Below, piece by piece: positions 9,582-20,739 of a stretch of 64,000 nucleotides of DNA (position 1 is the stretch's first letter; each line of letters starts with the position of its first letter). This DNA comes from Siccibacter turicensis LMG 23730. GTDB lineage: Bacteria > Pseudomonadota > Gammaproteobacteria > Enterobacterales > Enterobacteriaceae. The position numbers and the translations under genes were made by a program. A model generated the notes under the pieces. It saw only the letters and a program-made list of their open reading frames with translations, was not told where the DNA came from and did not search any database. The DNA lies in the NCBI RefSeq assembly GCF_000463155.2, contig NZ_AWFZ01000017.1:186001-250000 (forward strand). The letters are read 5' to 3'.

Positions 9582-11498
9582 TTATTTTTTATCTTTAACT
9601 TCTTCGAACTCAGCGTCGACCACGTCGTCTTCTTTCGCGTTGTTCGCAGAAGCATCAGCGGAGCCCGCCTGCTGCTGGGCATGCTGCTGCTGTGCGATTT
9701 CCATCAGCTTCTGGGAAACCTGCGCCAGCGCCTGCATTTTCGCTTCGATATCCGCTTTGTCTTCGCCTTTCAGCGAGGTTTCCAGCGCGCTCAGTGCAGA
9801 CTCGATAGCGGTTTTGTCATCGGCCGGCAGCTGCTCGCCCGCTTCTTCAACCTGCTTACGGGTGCTGTGCAGCAGATGGTCGCCCTGGTTGCGGGTCTGA
9901 ACCAGCTCTTCGAACTTACGGTCGGACTCGGCGTTCGCTTCCGCTTCCTGCACCATTTTCTGGATCTCTTCCTCGTTCAGACCGGAAGAGGCCTTAATGG
10001 TGATCTTCTGCTCTTTACCGCTGTTTTTGTCTTTCGCGGAAACGTGCAGGATACCGTCAGCATCGATATCGAAGGTCACTTCGATCTGCGGCATGCCGCG
10101 CGGTGCCGGGTTGATCCCATCGAGGTTGAACTGGCCCAGAGATTTGTTATCGCTGGCGCGTTTACGTTCACCCTGCAGCACGTGGATGGTTACCGCAGAC
10201 TGGTTGTCTTCCGCAGTAGAGAACACCTGGCTGTGCTTGGTCGGGATAGTGGTGTTTTTGGTGATAAGCGGAGTCATCACGCCACCCATGGTTTCGATAC
10301 CCAGCGACAGCGGGGTAACGTCCAGCAGCAGCACGTCTTTCACATCACCGGTCAGTACACCACCCTGAACCGCAGCACCGATAGCAACCGCTTCGTCCGG
10401 GTTCACGTCTTTACGCGGCTCTTTACCGAAGAATTCAGCAACTTTTTTCTGCACCATCGGCATACGCGTCTGACCGCCGACCAGGATAACGTCCTGGATA
10501 TCGGATACGGACAGGCCAGCGTCCTGCAGTGCAACTTTCAGCGGCTCGATAGAACGGTTCACCAGGTCTTCTACCAGGCTTTCCAGTTTCGCACGGGTCA
10601 CTTTGATGTTCATGTGTTTCGGACCGGTCGCGTCTGCGGTGATGTACGGCAGGTTCACGTCGGTCTGCTGTGCAGAAGAGAGTTCGATTTTCGCTTTCTC
10701 TGCTGCTTCTTTCAGGCGCTGCATTGCCAGCGGGTCGTTACGCAGGTCAATGCCCTGATCTTTCTTAAATTCTTCAACGAGGTAGTTGATCATACGGCTG
10801 TCGAAGTCTTCACCACCCAGGTGGGTATCACCGTTGGTAGCCAGTACTTCGAAGGTTTTTTCGCCGTCAACTTCGTCGATTTCGATAATGGAGATATCGA
10901 AGGTACCACCACCGAGGTCGTATACCGCGATAGTGCGGTTGCCGACTTCTTTATCCAGACCGTAAGCCAGTGCTGCGGCGGTCGGTTCGTTGATGATACG
11001 TTTTACTTCCAGGCCTGCGATACGGCCGGCGTCTTTGGTCGCCTGACGCTGCGCATCGTTAAAGTAAGCCGGAACGGTGATAACAGCTTCAGTTACCGGT
11101 TCACCCAGGTAATCTTCCGCGGTTTTCTTCATTTTTTTCAGCACTTCAGCAGAGATCTGCGGCGGTGCCATTTTCTGGCCTTTGACATCCAGCCATGCGT
11201 CGCCGTTGTCAGCACCGATGATTTTGTACGGCATGATCGACACGTCACGCTGTACTTCTTCGTCCTGGAAGCGACGACCAATCAGGCGTTTGATCGCAAA
11301 CAGAGTGTTCTGCGGGTTGGTCACTGCCTGACGTTTAGCCGGCTGACCTACCAGCGTTTCACCGTCCTGCGTATAGGCAATGATTGAAGGCGTGGTGCGA
11401 TCGCCCTCGGCATTCTCCAGCACGCGTGCGGTGGTGCCATCCATAATCGCTACACAAGAGTTGGTTGTGCCCAGGTCAATACCAATTATTTTACCCAT
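9582..11498 (-). CDS. dnaK: Hsp70 chaperone DnaK
   Basis: Major ATP-dependent chaperone. The 638-residue protein is the full enterobacterial length. The nucleotide-binding domain begins [17 protein letters not shown], includes the [15 protein letters not shown] phosphate loop and ends before the [13 protein letters not shown] linker. The substrate-binding domain and helical lid follow, with the acidic C-terminal tail ([15 protein letters not shown]) that closes the protein. Transcription starts from a sigma-32-type promoter 117-150 bases upstream, and dnaJ follows. On the far side lies satP; yaaW and yaaI of E. coli are absent. Confidence 0.99.
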   Translation of the reverse strand: MGKIIGIDLGTTNSCVAIMDGTTARVLENAEGDRTTPSIIAYTQDGETLVGQPAKRQAVTNPQNTLFAIKRLIGRRFQDEEVQRDVSIMPYKIIGADNGDAWLDVKGQKMAPPQISAEVLKKMKKTAEDYLGEPVTEAVITVPAYFNDAQRQATKDAGRIAGLEVKRIINEPTAAALAYGLDKEVGNRTIAVYDLGGGTFDISIIEIDEVDGEKTFEVLATNGDTHLGGEDFDSRMINYLVEEFKKDQGIDLRNDPLAMQRLKEAAEKAKIELSSAQQTDVNLPYITADATGPKHMNIKVTRAKLESLVEDLVNRSIEPLKVALQDAGLSVSDIQDVILVGGQTRMPMVQKKVAEFFGKEPRKDVNPDEAVAIGAAVQGGVLTGDVKDVLLLDVTPLSLGIETMGGVMTPLITKNTTIPTKHSQVFSTAEDNQSAVTIHVLQGERKRASDNKSLGQFNLDGINPAPRGMPQIEVTFDIDADGILHVSAKDKNSGKEQKITIKASSGLNEEEIQKMVQEAEANAESDRKFEELVQTRNQGDHLLHSTRKQVEEAGEQLPADDKTAIESALSALETSLKGEDKADIEAKMQALAQVSQKLMEIAQQQHAQQQAGSADASANNAKEDDVVDAEFEEVKDKK

Positions 11499-11614
11499 CT
11501 AAACGTCTCCACTAAAAATTCGTAATCATGTGGTTGTGAATCTGTAATAAGGGCTAAACGTAACGTTTCAACTGCCCCGCGTTATTTTTTCAGACTCACC
11601 ACTGCGGTTGACTA

Positions 11615-11648
11615 CAAGATGGGGTCGGCTTGCCCGCCATCAAGGGGG
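11615..11648 (-). promoter_or_regulatory. Sigma-32 (heat-shock) promoter of dnaK
   Basis: On the minus strand the sequence has CCCCCTTGATG (11648-11638) and, 13 bases on, CCCCATCTTG (11624-11615). This is the heat-shock promoter pattern (CTTGAA-like -35 and CCCCAT-T -10) and closely resembles the main dnaK promoter of E. coli. Confidence 0.85.
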
Positions 11649-11789
11649 CGAGGTAAAAATTTTTTCGTTTCGCTGTCGTCAGATCATAGACGCTACACAT
11701 TGCCCTGATTATTATGCCGCGCCCGGCGGAGAAGGCTTTATTCGTCGGGCGTTTCACTAACGCAAATTTAATGATCATTTTGAGGATCT

Positions 11790-12356
11790 ATGGGCAACAC
11801 TCAGTTGGCTAATCCAGCTCCGCTGGGCTTAATGGGTTTCGGCATGACCACCATTCTGCTCAATTTACACAATATCGGGCTTTTTCCGTTAGACGGCATC
11901 ATCCTTGCGATGGGCATTTTTTACGGCGGCCTGGCACAGATTTTTGCGGGTCTGCTGGAATATAAAAAAGGCAATACGTTTGGTCTGACGGCGTTTACCT
12001 CTTACGGCTCGTTCTGGCTCACGCTGGTCGCGATTCTGGTGATGCCGAAATTCGGCATGGCCGAGGCGGCAAACGGCCATTTCCTCGGCGTTTACCTGGC
12101 GCTGTGGGGCGTATTTACGCTGTTCATGTTCTTCGGCACCTTAACGGGCGCACGCGTACTGCAGTTTGTCTTCCTGAGCCTGACGGTGCTGTTTGCACTG
12201 CTGGCGGCAGGTCACCTGCTGGATAACGAAGGGATTGTTCACGTTGCGGGCTGGATCGGCATCGTGTGCGGCGCCAGTGCGGTTTATCTGGCGATGGGCG
12301 AAGTGCTGAATGCGCAGTATGGTCGTACCGTACTGCCCATCGGCGAGCCAAAGTAA
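11790..12356 (+). CDS. satP: Succinate-acetate/proton symporter SatP (YaaH)
   Basis: Inner-membrane acetate and succinate uptake protein of the GPR1/FUN34/YaaH family. The 188-residue length equals the E. coli protein. The N-terminal family signature NPAPLGLMGFGMTT is followed by six hydrophobic helices. An ATG at 11790 follows GAGGA. It diverges from dnaK as in E. coli, but yggN follows instead of mog and talB, so the right-hand end of this gene marks a change in gene order. Confidence 0.95.
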   Translation: MGNTQLANPAPLGLMGFGMTTILLNLHNIGLFPLDGIILAMGIFYGGLAQIFAGLLEYKKGNTFGLTAFTSYGSFWLTLVAILVMPKFGMAEAANGHFLGVYLALWGVFTLFMFFGTLTGARVLQFVFLSLTVLFALLAAGHLLDNEGIVHVAGWIGIVCGASAVYLAMGEVLNAQYGRTVLPIGEPK

Positions 12357-12364
12357 GTCATTAT

Positions 12365-12386
12365 GCCTCTCCCTGTGGGGAGAGGC
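12365..12386. repeat. CTCTCC-type extragenic palindrome, copy 1
   Basis: Palindrome GCCTCTCCC-tgt-GGGGAGAGGC between the convergent satP and yggN stops. Its core recurs at 46976-46999 and 49373-49396, also next to gene ends. It probably acts as a transcription end as well. Confidence 0.7.
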
Positions 12387-12393
12387 GTTCCGG

Positions 12394-13110
12394 TTATTTC
12401 AGGCCGGTCACCAGCGCTTTACGCTGATCTTCAAGCGATACCACGCGGGCGCATACCGCTTTCCCGAAGCCTTCAAAATCTTTTTCCTGCTTCTTCCACT
12501 CGGTCTGGATGGCGCTCTGCAGGCCGCCCATGCTGCCGAGGATCCCCTGCAGCGGATTTCCGCCGCCGGAGGTTACCGCTTTGGCACCCATCTCGTTGAT
12601 GCTGTCCTGAAGCAGACCACCCATCGTCTGGTTAACCAGCTGCTGGCCTTCGGCGCGCACCTGATCGATCGCTTTATAGTGGAACGCCAGACCGTCGCTG
12701 CGCCGCTCAAGGATGCGGTTCATCTGGGTTTTCAGCTGGCCGTCGAGGGTGGTGAGACGCTTACGCATGTTGCTGCTGGACCCCACCTGCTCGGTGATGA
12801 TTTTATCGAGCGCCACCCGGCCCTTTTCAAGACGGGTGCGGGCGCCTTCATCGATCCACGGCAGCGCGGAACGCAGATCGGCCTGATAATCCTTTGCCTG
12901 CTCACGCTGGGCCGCGTTCAGCGAAATCTGCTTGCCGTTAAACATCACGCTGCCATCCGGCCCGATCACCAGATTTCCGTTCTCGCCGACCACCTGCACC
13001 GTCTGCGGGCTTAAAATCACATCGTCTTTCGGTGTGACACTGCACTTATATTCCGCGTGAGCACTTACGGCTGTCGCCATCAGTGCCACCAGCAGCGCTT
13101 TACGCATCAT
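12394..13110 (-). CDS. yggN: DUF2884 exported protein YggN
   Basis: Periplasmic protein of unknown function, 238 residues. The N-terminus MMRKALLVALMATAVSAHAE is a Sec signal peptide cut after SAHA. The rest is a soluble, charged, largely helical region with no catalytic motif I can name. In E. coli it lies between ansB and yggL, and here it keeps the yggL side. Identity is by resemblance and position. Confidence 0.88.
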   Translation of the reverse strand: MMRKALLVALMATAVSAHAEYKCSVTPKDDVILSPQTVQVVGENGNLVIGPDGSVMFNGKQISLNAAQREQAKDYQADLRSALPWIDEGARTRLEKGRVALDKIITEQVGSSSNMRKRLTTLDGQLKTQMNRILERRSDGLAFHYKAIDQVRAEGQQLVNQTMGGLLQDSINEMGAKAVTSGGGNPLQGILGSMGGLQSAIQTEWKKQEKDFEGFGKAVCARVVSLEDQRKALVTGLK

Positions 13111-13183
13111 AACTCGTTCCTCACATCCATCAGAGCAGGGCTCTCAGACAAAACGGGCCGGCAAGCCGACCCGCTGTTAACGC

Positions 13184-13510
13184 TTAATCCCACCAGACAT
13201 CAAAGAGATCGCTGATGCGCACCTCTTCAAGCTTGCGGTCTTCAAGCCATTTGCGTACCAGCGCCTGATGCTCCTCGGTACATTTGCCGATCTCCTGCAT
13301 GCAGATCAGCCCTTCCCAGGCCAGGTATCCGCTGCCGTCGAACGCCAGTTTGTTCGGCTCAATCACCTCATTGATGAGATCTTCCACGGTCTGGTCGATC
13401 GTCTCTTCGCTGGTCCCTTCCGGGAAGCGCCAGGCTACCGAAAAGCCCAGTTCCTGAAACTCATCGATGTGCATCTTTTTACGTAAGCGGCGGCTGCGTT
13501 GCGTTGCCAT
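13184..13510 (-). CDS. yggL: YggL, DUF469 ribosome-associated small protein
   Basis: Cytoplasmic protein of 108 residues beginning with a basic stretch ([23 protein letters not shown]), then the DUF469 domain with acidic helices. Family members have been reported to bind the large ribosomal subunit, and that role is taken from family knowledge only. Its start overlaps the trmB stop by one base, so the two genes are cotranscribed. Confidence 0.93.
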   Translation of the reverse strand: MATQRSRRLRKKMHIDEFQELGFSVAWRFPEGTSEETIDQTVEDLINEVIEPNKLAFDGSGYLAWEGLICMQEIGKCTEEHQALVRKWLEDRKLEEVRISDLFDVWWD

Positions 13511-14229
13511 TATTTGGTCCTCTCAAACATTAGATCCCATACGCCGTGACCTAAACGATGGCCACGCTGCTCAAATTTGGTTACCGGGCGCGATTCCGGG
13601 CGCGGTACGTAGTCCCCGGTGGGGGACAGGTTTTTATATCCATCAAGCTGGCTCATCACTTCGAGCATATGTTCGGCATAAGGTTCCCAGTCGGTCGCCA
13701 TATGGAACACGCCGCCGGGTTTCAGTTTGCTTTTTACCAGCTCGGCGAACGGTGCCTGCACGATACGGCGTTTGTTGTGGCGCGCCTTGTGCCACGGATC
13801 CGGGAAGAAGAGCTGCACCATAGTCAGGGCATTATCCGGGATCATCTTTTCTAACACTTCCACCGCGTCGTGACACATCACGCGCAGGTTCCCGACCTCC
13901 TCTTCCTGAGCCGCGCTCAGGCAGGCGCCAACGCCCGGAAGGTGAACCTCAATGCCGAGGAAGTTCTGGTGCGGATTGGCTTTCGCCATGGTGACCAGCG
14001 AGGCGCCCATACCAAAACCGATCTCCAGCGTGGTCGGCGCGTCGCGGCCAAACAGCGACACCAGATCCAGCGGCTCCGCGGTGTATTCCACGCCCATCAC
14101 CGGCCAGAGATGGTCCAGCGCGTGTTGCTGACCTTTGGTCAGGCGTCCCTGGCGGCGGACAAAGCTACGAATACGGCGCAGCGGGCGACCGTTTTCATCA
14201 AATTCCGGTGAAATGACGTCGTTATTCAT
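13510..14229 (-). CDS. trmB: tRNA (guanine-46-N7)-methyltransferase TrmB
   Basis: Adds the m7G46 modification to the variable loop of tRNAs using S-adenosylmethionine. The 239-residue protein has the SAM-binding glycine loop [11 protein letters not shown] at about residues 71-81, the PDPWHK(A)RHNKRR family signature near 150-160 and the C-terminal [16 protein letters not shown] segment. It overlaps yggL downstream and is divergent from mutY, as in E. coli. Confidence 0.97.
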   Translation of the reverse strand: MNNDVISPEFDENGRPLRRIRSFVRRQGRLTKGQQHALDHLWPVMGVEYTAEPLDLVSLFGRDAPTTLEIGFGMGASLVTMAKANPHQNFLGIEVHLPGVGACLSAAQEEEVGNLRVMCHDAVEVLEKMIPDNALTMVQLFFPDPWHKARHNKRRIVQAPFAELVKSKLKPGGVFHMATDWEPYAEHMLEVMSQLDGYKNLSPTGDYVPRPESRPVTKFEQRGHRLGHGVWDLMFERTK

Positions 14230-14384
14230 AAAAAATCAGTCTGCTTGAGTTAATAGGAAGGCAAGCGGGCATTATCCAAAGTTAGTTACCGGATGCAAGC
14301 ACCGGAAAGTTCCGGTTTACAGCGTACAGCCGCTGTGCTGGAATCTGGCCCCTTATTCACGATTACGGAAGCCCGTCGTTAATG

Positions 14385-15738
<1,354 letters not shown>

Positions 15739-15844
15739 TCATAACGTTTTCCCGTCTGGGGCATCCGCCTCAGGCGAGGTAAACCTGGCGCAGAAAGTGG
15801 ACGCGATCGATCCCCTGTTCAACACAACACGCAACCCAGGACGC

Positions 15845-16924
15845 ATGAAAAAATTTTTAGCGCTGGCCCTGTTGGCCCCTTTGCTCGTCTCCTGTTCCGG
15901 CTCTAAAAAGGGCGACAGCTACAACGAAGCCTTTATAAAGGACACGAACGGTTTCGATATTTTGATGGGGCAGTTTGCCAACAACATCGAAAATATCTGG
16001 GGCTTTAACGAGGTGTTGATCGCCGGTCCCAAGGACTACGTTAAGTATACCGACGGCTACCAGACGCGCAGCCACATCAACTTTGATGCCGGTACGCTGA
16101 CGGTTGAAACCATCGCCGGCACCGACCCCGCCGCGCGTCTGCGTCAGGCCATCATCATGACGTTGCTGATGGGCGACGATCCGAGCAGCGTCGATCTCTA
16201 CTCTGACGCCAACGATATTCAGATCTCCAAAGAGCCCTTCCTTTATGGGCAGGTCGTGGACCACACCGGGCAGCCGATCCGCTGGCAGGGGCGCGCCACG
16301 CAGTTTGCCGACTGGCTGCTGCAAAACCGTCTTAAAAGCCGCCGCTCCGGGCTGCACGTCATCTATAGCGTGACCATCAACCTGGTGCCGAACCACCTTG
16401 ATAAACGTGCGCATAAATACCTGGGCATGGTGCGCCAGGCGTCACGCAAATATGGCGTGGATGAGTCGCTGATCCTGGCGATTATGCAGACCGAATCGTC
16501 GTTTAACCCCTACGCCGTCAGCCGCTCCGATGCGCTGGGCCTGATGCAGGTGGTGCAGCACACCGCCGGGAAAGACGTGTTCCGCTCCCAGGGCAAATCC
16601 GGGACGCCAAGCCGCAGCTTCCTGTTCGATCCGGCCAGCAACATTGATACCGGCACCGCCTATCTGGCCATGCTCAGTAACGTGTATCTGGGCGATATCA
16701 CCAACCCGACCTCGCGTCGCTACGCGGTCATTACCGCCTATAACGGCGGAGCCGGCAGCGTGCTGCGCGTCTTCGCCAGCGATAAGATCGAAGCGGCGGC
16801 GATTATCAACACCATGTCGCCGGGCGATGTCTACCAGACGCTGACCACCCGCCATCCGTCGGCGGAGTCGCGGCGCTATCTCTATAAAGTGAACAGTACC
16901 CAGAAGGTGTACCGCCGCCAGTAA
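15845..16924 (+). CDS. mltC: Membrane-bound lytic transglycosylase C
   Basis: Outer-membrane lipoprotein that cleaves peptidoglycan to 1,6-anhydromuropeptides. The 359-residue protein starts [19 protein letters not shown], a lipoprotein signal with Cys at residue 17. The C-terminal SLT domain has the catalytic Glu in [13 protein letters not shown] and the GLMQV and AYNGG motifs. The start was moved downstream of an earlier in-frame ATG (15797) because only this start gives the lipoprotein signal. In E. coli nupG follows; here a terminator and speC come directly after. Confidence 0.96.
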   Translation: MKKFLALALLAPLLVSCSGSKKGDSYNEAFIKDTNGFDILMGQFANNIENIWGFNEVLIAGPKDYVKYTDGYQTRSHINFDAGTLTVETIAGTDPAARLRQAIIMTLLMGDDPSSVDLYSDANDIQISKEPFLYGQVVDHTGQPIRWQGRATQFADWLLQNRLKSRRSGLHVIYSVTINLVPNHLDKRAHKYLGMVRQASRKYGVDESLILAIMQTESSFNPYAVSRSDALGLMQVVQHTAGKDVFRSQGKSGTPSRSFLFDPASNIDTGTAYLAMLSNVYLGDITNPTSRRYAVITAYNGGAGSVLRVFASDKIEAAAIINTMSPGDVYQTLTTRHPSAESRRYLYKVNSTQKVYRRQ

Positions 16925-16927
16925 CGC

Positions 16928-16957
16928 AAAAGCCCCTCAGACGAGGGGCTTTTTTTG
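16928..16957. terminator. mltC / speC terminator
   Basis: Hairpin AAAAGCCCCTC-agac-GAGGGGCTTTTTTT between the convergent mltC and speC genes, with A and T runs on both sides, so it can act in both directions. Confidence 0.9.
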
Positions 16958-16985
16958 GCGGATGCAGGCACCGTCGGTATCCGCT

Positions 16986-19124
16986 TTAGCGCTTCACCAT
17001 ATTGCCATACAGCCGCTTGATGCCGTCGGCGTCGGTTTCGCTGTAGACCCCCTGTAACTCCGGCGAAAAGCCCGGCAGCAGGTTAACGCCCTCTTCCAGC
17101 GCCAGGAAGTAGCGCAGCGCCGCCCCGTCCCACACTTCGCCGGGCACCACGCACAGCACGCCCGGCGGGTACGGCAGCGCCCCTTCCGCCGCGATACGCC
17201 CTTTCGCCTCGCTCAACCGCACCAGATCCACGTTACCGCGAATAAACGCGATATTGGCATCCTGCGGGTTCATCGCCACCTCAGGCAGTTCGCTGCGGCG
17301 GAACATCGCCTTCTGCAGATCCTTCACGTCAAAACTGACGTAGAGATCGTGCATCTCCTGACAGAGCTGGCGCAGCGTGTAGCCTTTGTAGCGCACCGGA
17401 TACTTGTGGTAGATGGTCGGCAGCACATCAACAAGCGGGGTATCATCCTCAATATGCTGCTCAAACTGCGCCAGCATGGCGACCAGACGGGCAATCTTCT
17501 CCGGGCTTTCGGCGGGGGTCAGCAGGAACAGGATCGAGTTAAGATCCGATTTTTCCGGAACGATGCCGTTCTCACGCAGGTAGTTGGCAAGAATGGCCGC
17601 GGGCACGCCAAAGGCAGCGTACTCGCCGCTTGCCGGATCGATACCCGGCGTGGTCAGCAGCAGCTTGCACGGATCGACCATGTACTGATCCTGTGCATAG
17701 CCTTCAAAGCCGTGCCAGCTGGCGCCCGGCTCAAAGGTGAAGAACTGGCGATCCCGGGCAATCAGATCGGTGGCGTGATCCTGCCACGGACGCCCGGCAA
17801 TCTCCGGCGGCACAAAGGGTTTGATCATCGTGCAGTTGGCGATGATCGCCTTACGCGCCTCGATGCCCAGCGCCACGCAGTCGGCCCACAGGCGGCGTCC
17901 GCTCTCCCCTTCGTGGATTTTGGCATTGACGTCGAGCGCGGCAAACAGCGGATAAAACGGGCTGGTGGAGGCGTGCAGCATAAACGCATTGTTCAGGCGC
18001 TTGTGCGGGCAAAAACGCGCCTGGCCGCGAATGTGGTTATCTTTTTTATGGATCTGCGAGGTTTGCGAGAAGCCGGCCTGCTGCTTGTGTACCGACTGGG
18101 TCACAAAGATCCCCGGATCGTTTTCGTTCAGCTCAAGCAGCAGCGGGGAGCACTCAGCCATCATCGGGATAAACTGCTCGTAGCCTACCCAGGCAGAATC
18201 AAACAGGATGTAGTCGCACAGGTGGCCGATGGTGTCGATCACCTGCCGGGCGTTGTACAGCGTACCGTCGTAGGTGCCAAGCTGGATCACCGCCAGACGG
18301 AACGGCCGGGCCTCTTCCGCGCGCGCCGGGGCCACCTCGCGGATCCGCTCGCGCAGATACGCCTCGTCAAAACAGTGCGCGTCGATGCCACCGATAAACC
18401 CGAACGGATTGCGGGCCGCCTCCAGATAAACCGGCGTCGCCCCGGCCTGGATCAGCGCCCCGTGGTGATTCGATTTATGGTTGTTACGATCAAACAGCAC
18501 CAGATCGCCGCGGGTCAGCAGCGCATTGGTCACGACCTTATTGGCCGCCGAGGTGCCGTTCAGCACGAAATAGGTTTTGTCGGCGTGAAACACCTTTGCG
18601 GCAAATTTCTGGGCATGCTTCGCCGACCCTTCGTGGATCAGCAGGTCGCCGAGCTTAACGTCGGCGTTGCACATGTCTGCCCGAAACAGATTTTCACCGA
18701 AGAAATCGTAGAACTGGCGTCCCGCCGGGTGCTTTTTGAAAAATTCGCCGTGCTGGTGGCCCGGACAGGCAAACGTACTGTTACCCATCGCCACATACTG
18801 GCGCAGCGTGTCGAAAAAGGGCGGCAGCAGCGCCTCTTCATAGCGACAGGCGGCCGCTTCCAGTTCGAGAAAGTCCTGCGCTTTCCCGCTTAACACGCCG
18901 CTGACCTCAGCCGCGGTCGCTTCGCCGGTTTCATCGTACAACCACACCGGCAGGTGGAAACCGGTGCGTTTGAGCAGCGCGAGGATACCGCTGCGGCTGT
19001 CGGCAGGCGAGAGCACTACCGCGGCGACATCGGTAAAATCGGTGCTGTCCAGCGCAACCACCTCACGGTGAGTGGAAAGTGCAGCCATCACCTGGTGACT
19101 GGCGGCGATTTTCATCGATTTCAT
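16986..19124 (-). CDS. speC: Constitutive ornithine decarboxylase
   Basis: PLP-dependent enzyme converting ornithine to putrescine in the polyamine pathway. The 712-residue product covers the N-terminal wing domain, the PLP domain with the Schiff-base lysine in TQSVHKQQAGFSQ near residue 355, the STFACPGHQHG motif near 150 and the C-terminal domain (LPYPPGVLCVVPGE). The ATG at 19124 gives MKSMKIAAS, the E. coli N-terminus; a GTG two codons upstream is less likely. It converges on mltC and diverges from yqgA. Confidence 0.97.
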   Translation of the reverse strand: MKSMKIAASHQVMAALSTHREVVALDSTDFTDVAAVVLSPADSRSGILALLKRTGFHLPVWLYDETGEATAAEVSGVLSGKAQDFLELEAAACRYEEALLPPFFDTLRQYVAMGNSTFACPGHQHGEFFKKHPAGRQFYDFFGENLFRADMCNADVKLGDLLIHEGSAKHAQKFAAKVFHADKTYFVLNGTSAANKVVTNALLTRGDLVLFDRNNHKSNHHGALIQAGATPVYLEAARNPFGFIGGIDAHCFDEAYLRERIREVAPARAEEARPFRLAVIQLGTYDGTLYNARQVIDTIGHLCDYILFDSAWVGYEQFIPMMAECSPLLLELNENDPGIFVTQSVHKQQAGFSQTSQIHKKDNHIRGQARFCPHKRLNNAFMLHASTSPFYPLFAALDVNAKIHEGESGRRLWADCVALGIEARKAIIANCTMIKPFVPPEIAGRPWQDHATDLIARDRQFFTFEPGASWHGFEGYAQDQYMVDPCKLLLTTPGIDPASGEYAAFGVPAAILANYLRENGIVPEKSDLNSILFLLTPAESPEKIARLVAMLAQFEQHIEDDTPLVDVLPTIYHKYPVRYKGYTLRQLCQEMHDLYVSFDVKDLQKAMFRRSELPEVAMNPQDANIAFIRGNVDLVRLSEAKGRIAAEGALPYPPGVLCVVPGEVWDGAALRYFLALEEGVNLLPGFSPELQGVYSETDADGIKRLYGNMVKR

Positions 19125-19639
19125 AGGCACACATAACCGTATTCAGGAAGTAAGTAACCGGAGACAGCGCGCACGCGCTTCTCACACAGGGGGCCTGACT
19201 GGGTTCCAGCTCTGACCGCAAAACATCAGTAAATACAGACCGCGTCTGGTTTTACTGCTGTCCGGCAGCAAGCGTGCGGTGCCCTCACCGCATAGCGGGC
19301 GAGGTAATGGCGAGTAACGACGGAAGACGGGCGTGCGGCATCGGGCGATGTCGCCCAGCAAGGACGTAGGCAATGCGAAGCCTGGTCATGTCTGCACCCC
19401 CGTAAAAGATGGAAAACTGGCGCATCATCGCAGCTTCTTTTTGCAGGTGCAACCCGATGGCCGGCCCACAGGTAAAGCATTTGCAGCAGGCGGCGCTAAG
19501 CTATTAAAATCCATAATACTTATTTTTCACTGTCGACTAAACAATCATAATTGGTGAATAGAAAATCATATTTCACCCATCTGTGCCGTCGCGTGAACAC
19601 ATCTTTCCTTCCTGCCTCGCAGGACATCAGGAGTCTGTC
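19125..19639. other. speC-yqgA divergent intergenic region
   Basis: About 515 bases between speC and yqgA. No protein gene is convincing; short open frames here lack ribosome sites. It must hold the speC promoter and its long 5' leader (speC in E. coli is subject to CRP and polyamine control) and the yqgA promoter near 19500-19600, which is AT-rich. I saw no clear riboswitch. Confidence 0.5.
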
Positions 19640-20359
19640 ATGGTAACCGGACCTTTTATTAACGCGGGCGCGGTGCTGCTCGGCGGCGTGATTGGCGCCC
19701 TGCTCAGCCAGCGTCTGCCGGAGCGACTGCGCGCCTCGATGCCCTCCATTTTCGGGCTGGCCTCGCTGGGGATCGGCGTTCTGCTGGTGATCAAATGCGC
19801 CAATCTGCCGGTGATGGTGCTGTCGACCCTGCTGGGCGCACTGCTCGGCGAACTGTGCAATATCGAAGCGGGAATCAACCGCGCGGTGGAGGGCGGACGC
19901 CGGCTGGCAGCGCGAGTGCGGCCAGGCAGAGGCACCAGCGCGGCGCAGGAGTCCTTTGTGCAGAGCTTTGTGGCCATCATCATTCTGTTCTGTGCCAGCG
20001 GCACCGGGATTTTCGGCGCCATGCAGGAGGGGATGACCGGCGACCCGAGCGTGCTTATCGCCAAGGCCTTCCTCGACTTTTTCACCGCCACCATCTTTGC
20101 CACCACGCTCGGCATTGCGGTCGCCGCCATCAGCGTCCCGATGCTGGCGATCCAGCTGTCGCTCGCCGCCTGCGCGGTGGTTATTCTGCCGCTCACGACG
20201 CCGATGATGATGGCTGACTTTACCGCCACCGGCGGCCTGCTTCTGCTGGCGACCGGCCTGCGCATCTGCGGCATTAAGATGTTTGCCGTGGCCAACCTGC
20301 TGCCCGCCCTGTTGCTGGCAATGCCGCTGTCGGCGCTCTGGACGCACTTTTTTGCCTGA
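19640..20359 (+). CDS. yqgA: DUF554 inner-membrane protein YqgA
   Basis: Integral membrane protein of 239 residues with about seven hydrophobic helices. The family signature at the N-terminus is GPFINAGAVLLGGVIGALLS, and GLRICGIKMF lies near the C-terminus. The function of DUF554 proteins is not known to me. The ATG at 19640 follows CAGGAG at 19628-19633; an earlier ATG at 19583 lacks one. It sits directly upstream of tRNA-Phe, as in E. coli (yqgA-pheV). Confidence 0.92.
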   Translation: MVTGPFINAGAVLLGGVIGALLSQRLPERLRASMPSIFGLASLGIGVLLVIKCANLPVMVLSTLLGALLGELCNIEAGINRAVEGGRRLAARVRPGRGTSAAQESFVQSFVAIIILFCASGTGIFGAMQEGMTGDPSVLIAKAFLDFFTATIFATTLGIAVAAISVPMLAIQLSLAACAVVILPLTTPMMMADFTATGGLLLLATGLRICGIKMFAVANLLPALLLAMPLSALWTHFFA

Positions 20360-20464
20360 GCCGTTCAGAAAAAACGCAAAATGGTGCGCGAATGCGCGCC
20401 CGGGCGTGAAAGCAAGAAAATTGATTTGACGTTAAGGAGTGGATCGGGTTTAATGCGCCCCGTT

Positions 20465-20540
20465 GCCCGGATAGCTCAGTCGGTAGAGCAGGGGATTGAA
20501 AATCCCCGTGTCCTTGGTTCGATTCCGAGTCCGGGCACCA
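20465..20540 (+). tRNA. pheV: tRNA-Phe (GAA)
   Basis: 76-base tRNA with a complete cloverleaf: acceptor GCCCGGA pairs with TCCGGGC, D arm GCTC-AGTCGGTAGA-GAGC type, anticodon loop TTGAAAA with anticodon GAA, T arm with GGTTCGATTCC, and an encoded CCA end. It lies after yqgA, the position of pheV in E. coli, a well-known genomic-island integration site. The DNA that follows is accessory. Confidence 0.97.
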
Positions 20541-20551
20541 CTATTTAGAAG

Positions 20552-20574
20552 AACCCGCCTTTGGCGGGTTTTTT
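20552..20574 (+). terminator. tRNA-Phe terminator
   Basis: Hairpin AACCCGCC-ttt-GGCGGGTT followed by T residues, 12 bases after the tRNA 3' end. Confidence 0.9.
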
Positions 20575-20685
20575 GCTTTTCTGCGTACCGGACTCTCCAT
20601 CGAACAGGTTCGATGATTCGCTTCTGCGAAGCTCACCCCTGCGGGGCCAGCGCGACAGGCGCGCTGTTCAAACGCCTGCGGCGTT

Positions 20686-20739
20686 AGTCCGAGTCAGGGC
20701 ACCACTTATTAAAGAACCCAGCCTTAGGGCTGGTTTTTT
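20686..20739 (+). repeat. Degenerate copy of the tRNA-Phe 3' end plus terminator
   Basis: GTCCGAGTCAGGGCACCACT at 20687-20706 repeats the 3' end of the tRNA gene (TTCCGAGTCCGGGCACCACT, 20523-20542) with two differences. It is followed at the same distance by a second hairpin terminator, AACCCAGCC-tta-GGGCTGGTT. This looks like the trace left by site-specific integration into the tRNA gene, an att-type duplication, followed by decay. Confidence 0.65.

Noticed and set aside
9519-11387. 622-codon open frame on the plus strand antisense to dnaK
   Set aside because: Composition (Phe/Arg/Val-rich) is that of a reverse reading of a highly biased gene; DnaK on the other strand is certain.
17349-18893. 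514-codon open frame antisense to speC
   Set aside because: Shadow of the SpeC coding sequence; no ribosome site and no recognisable domain.
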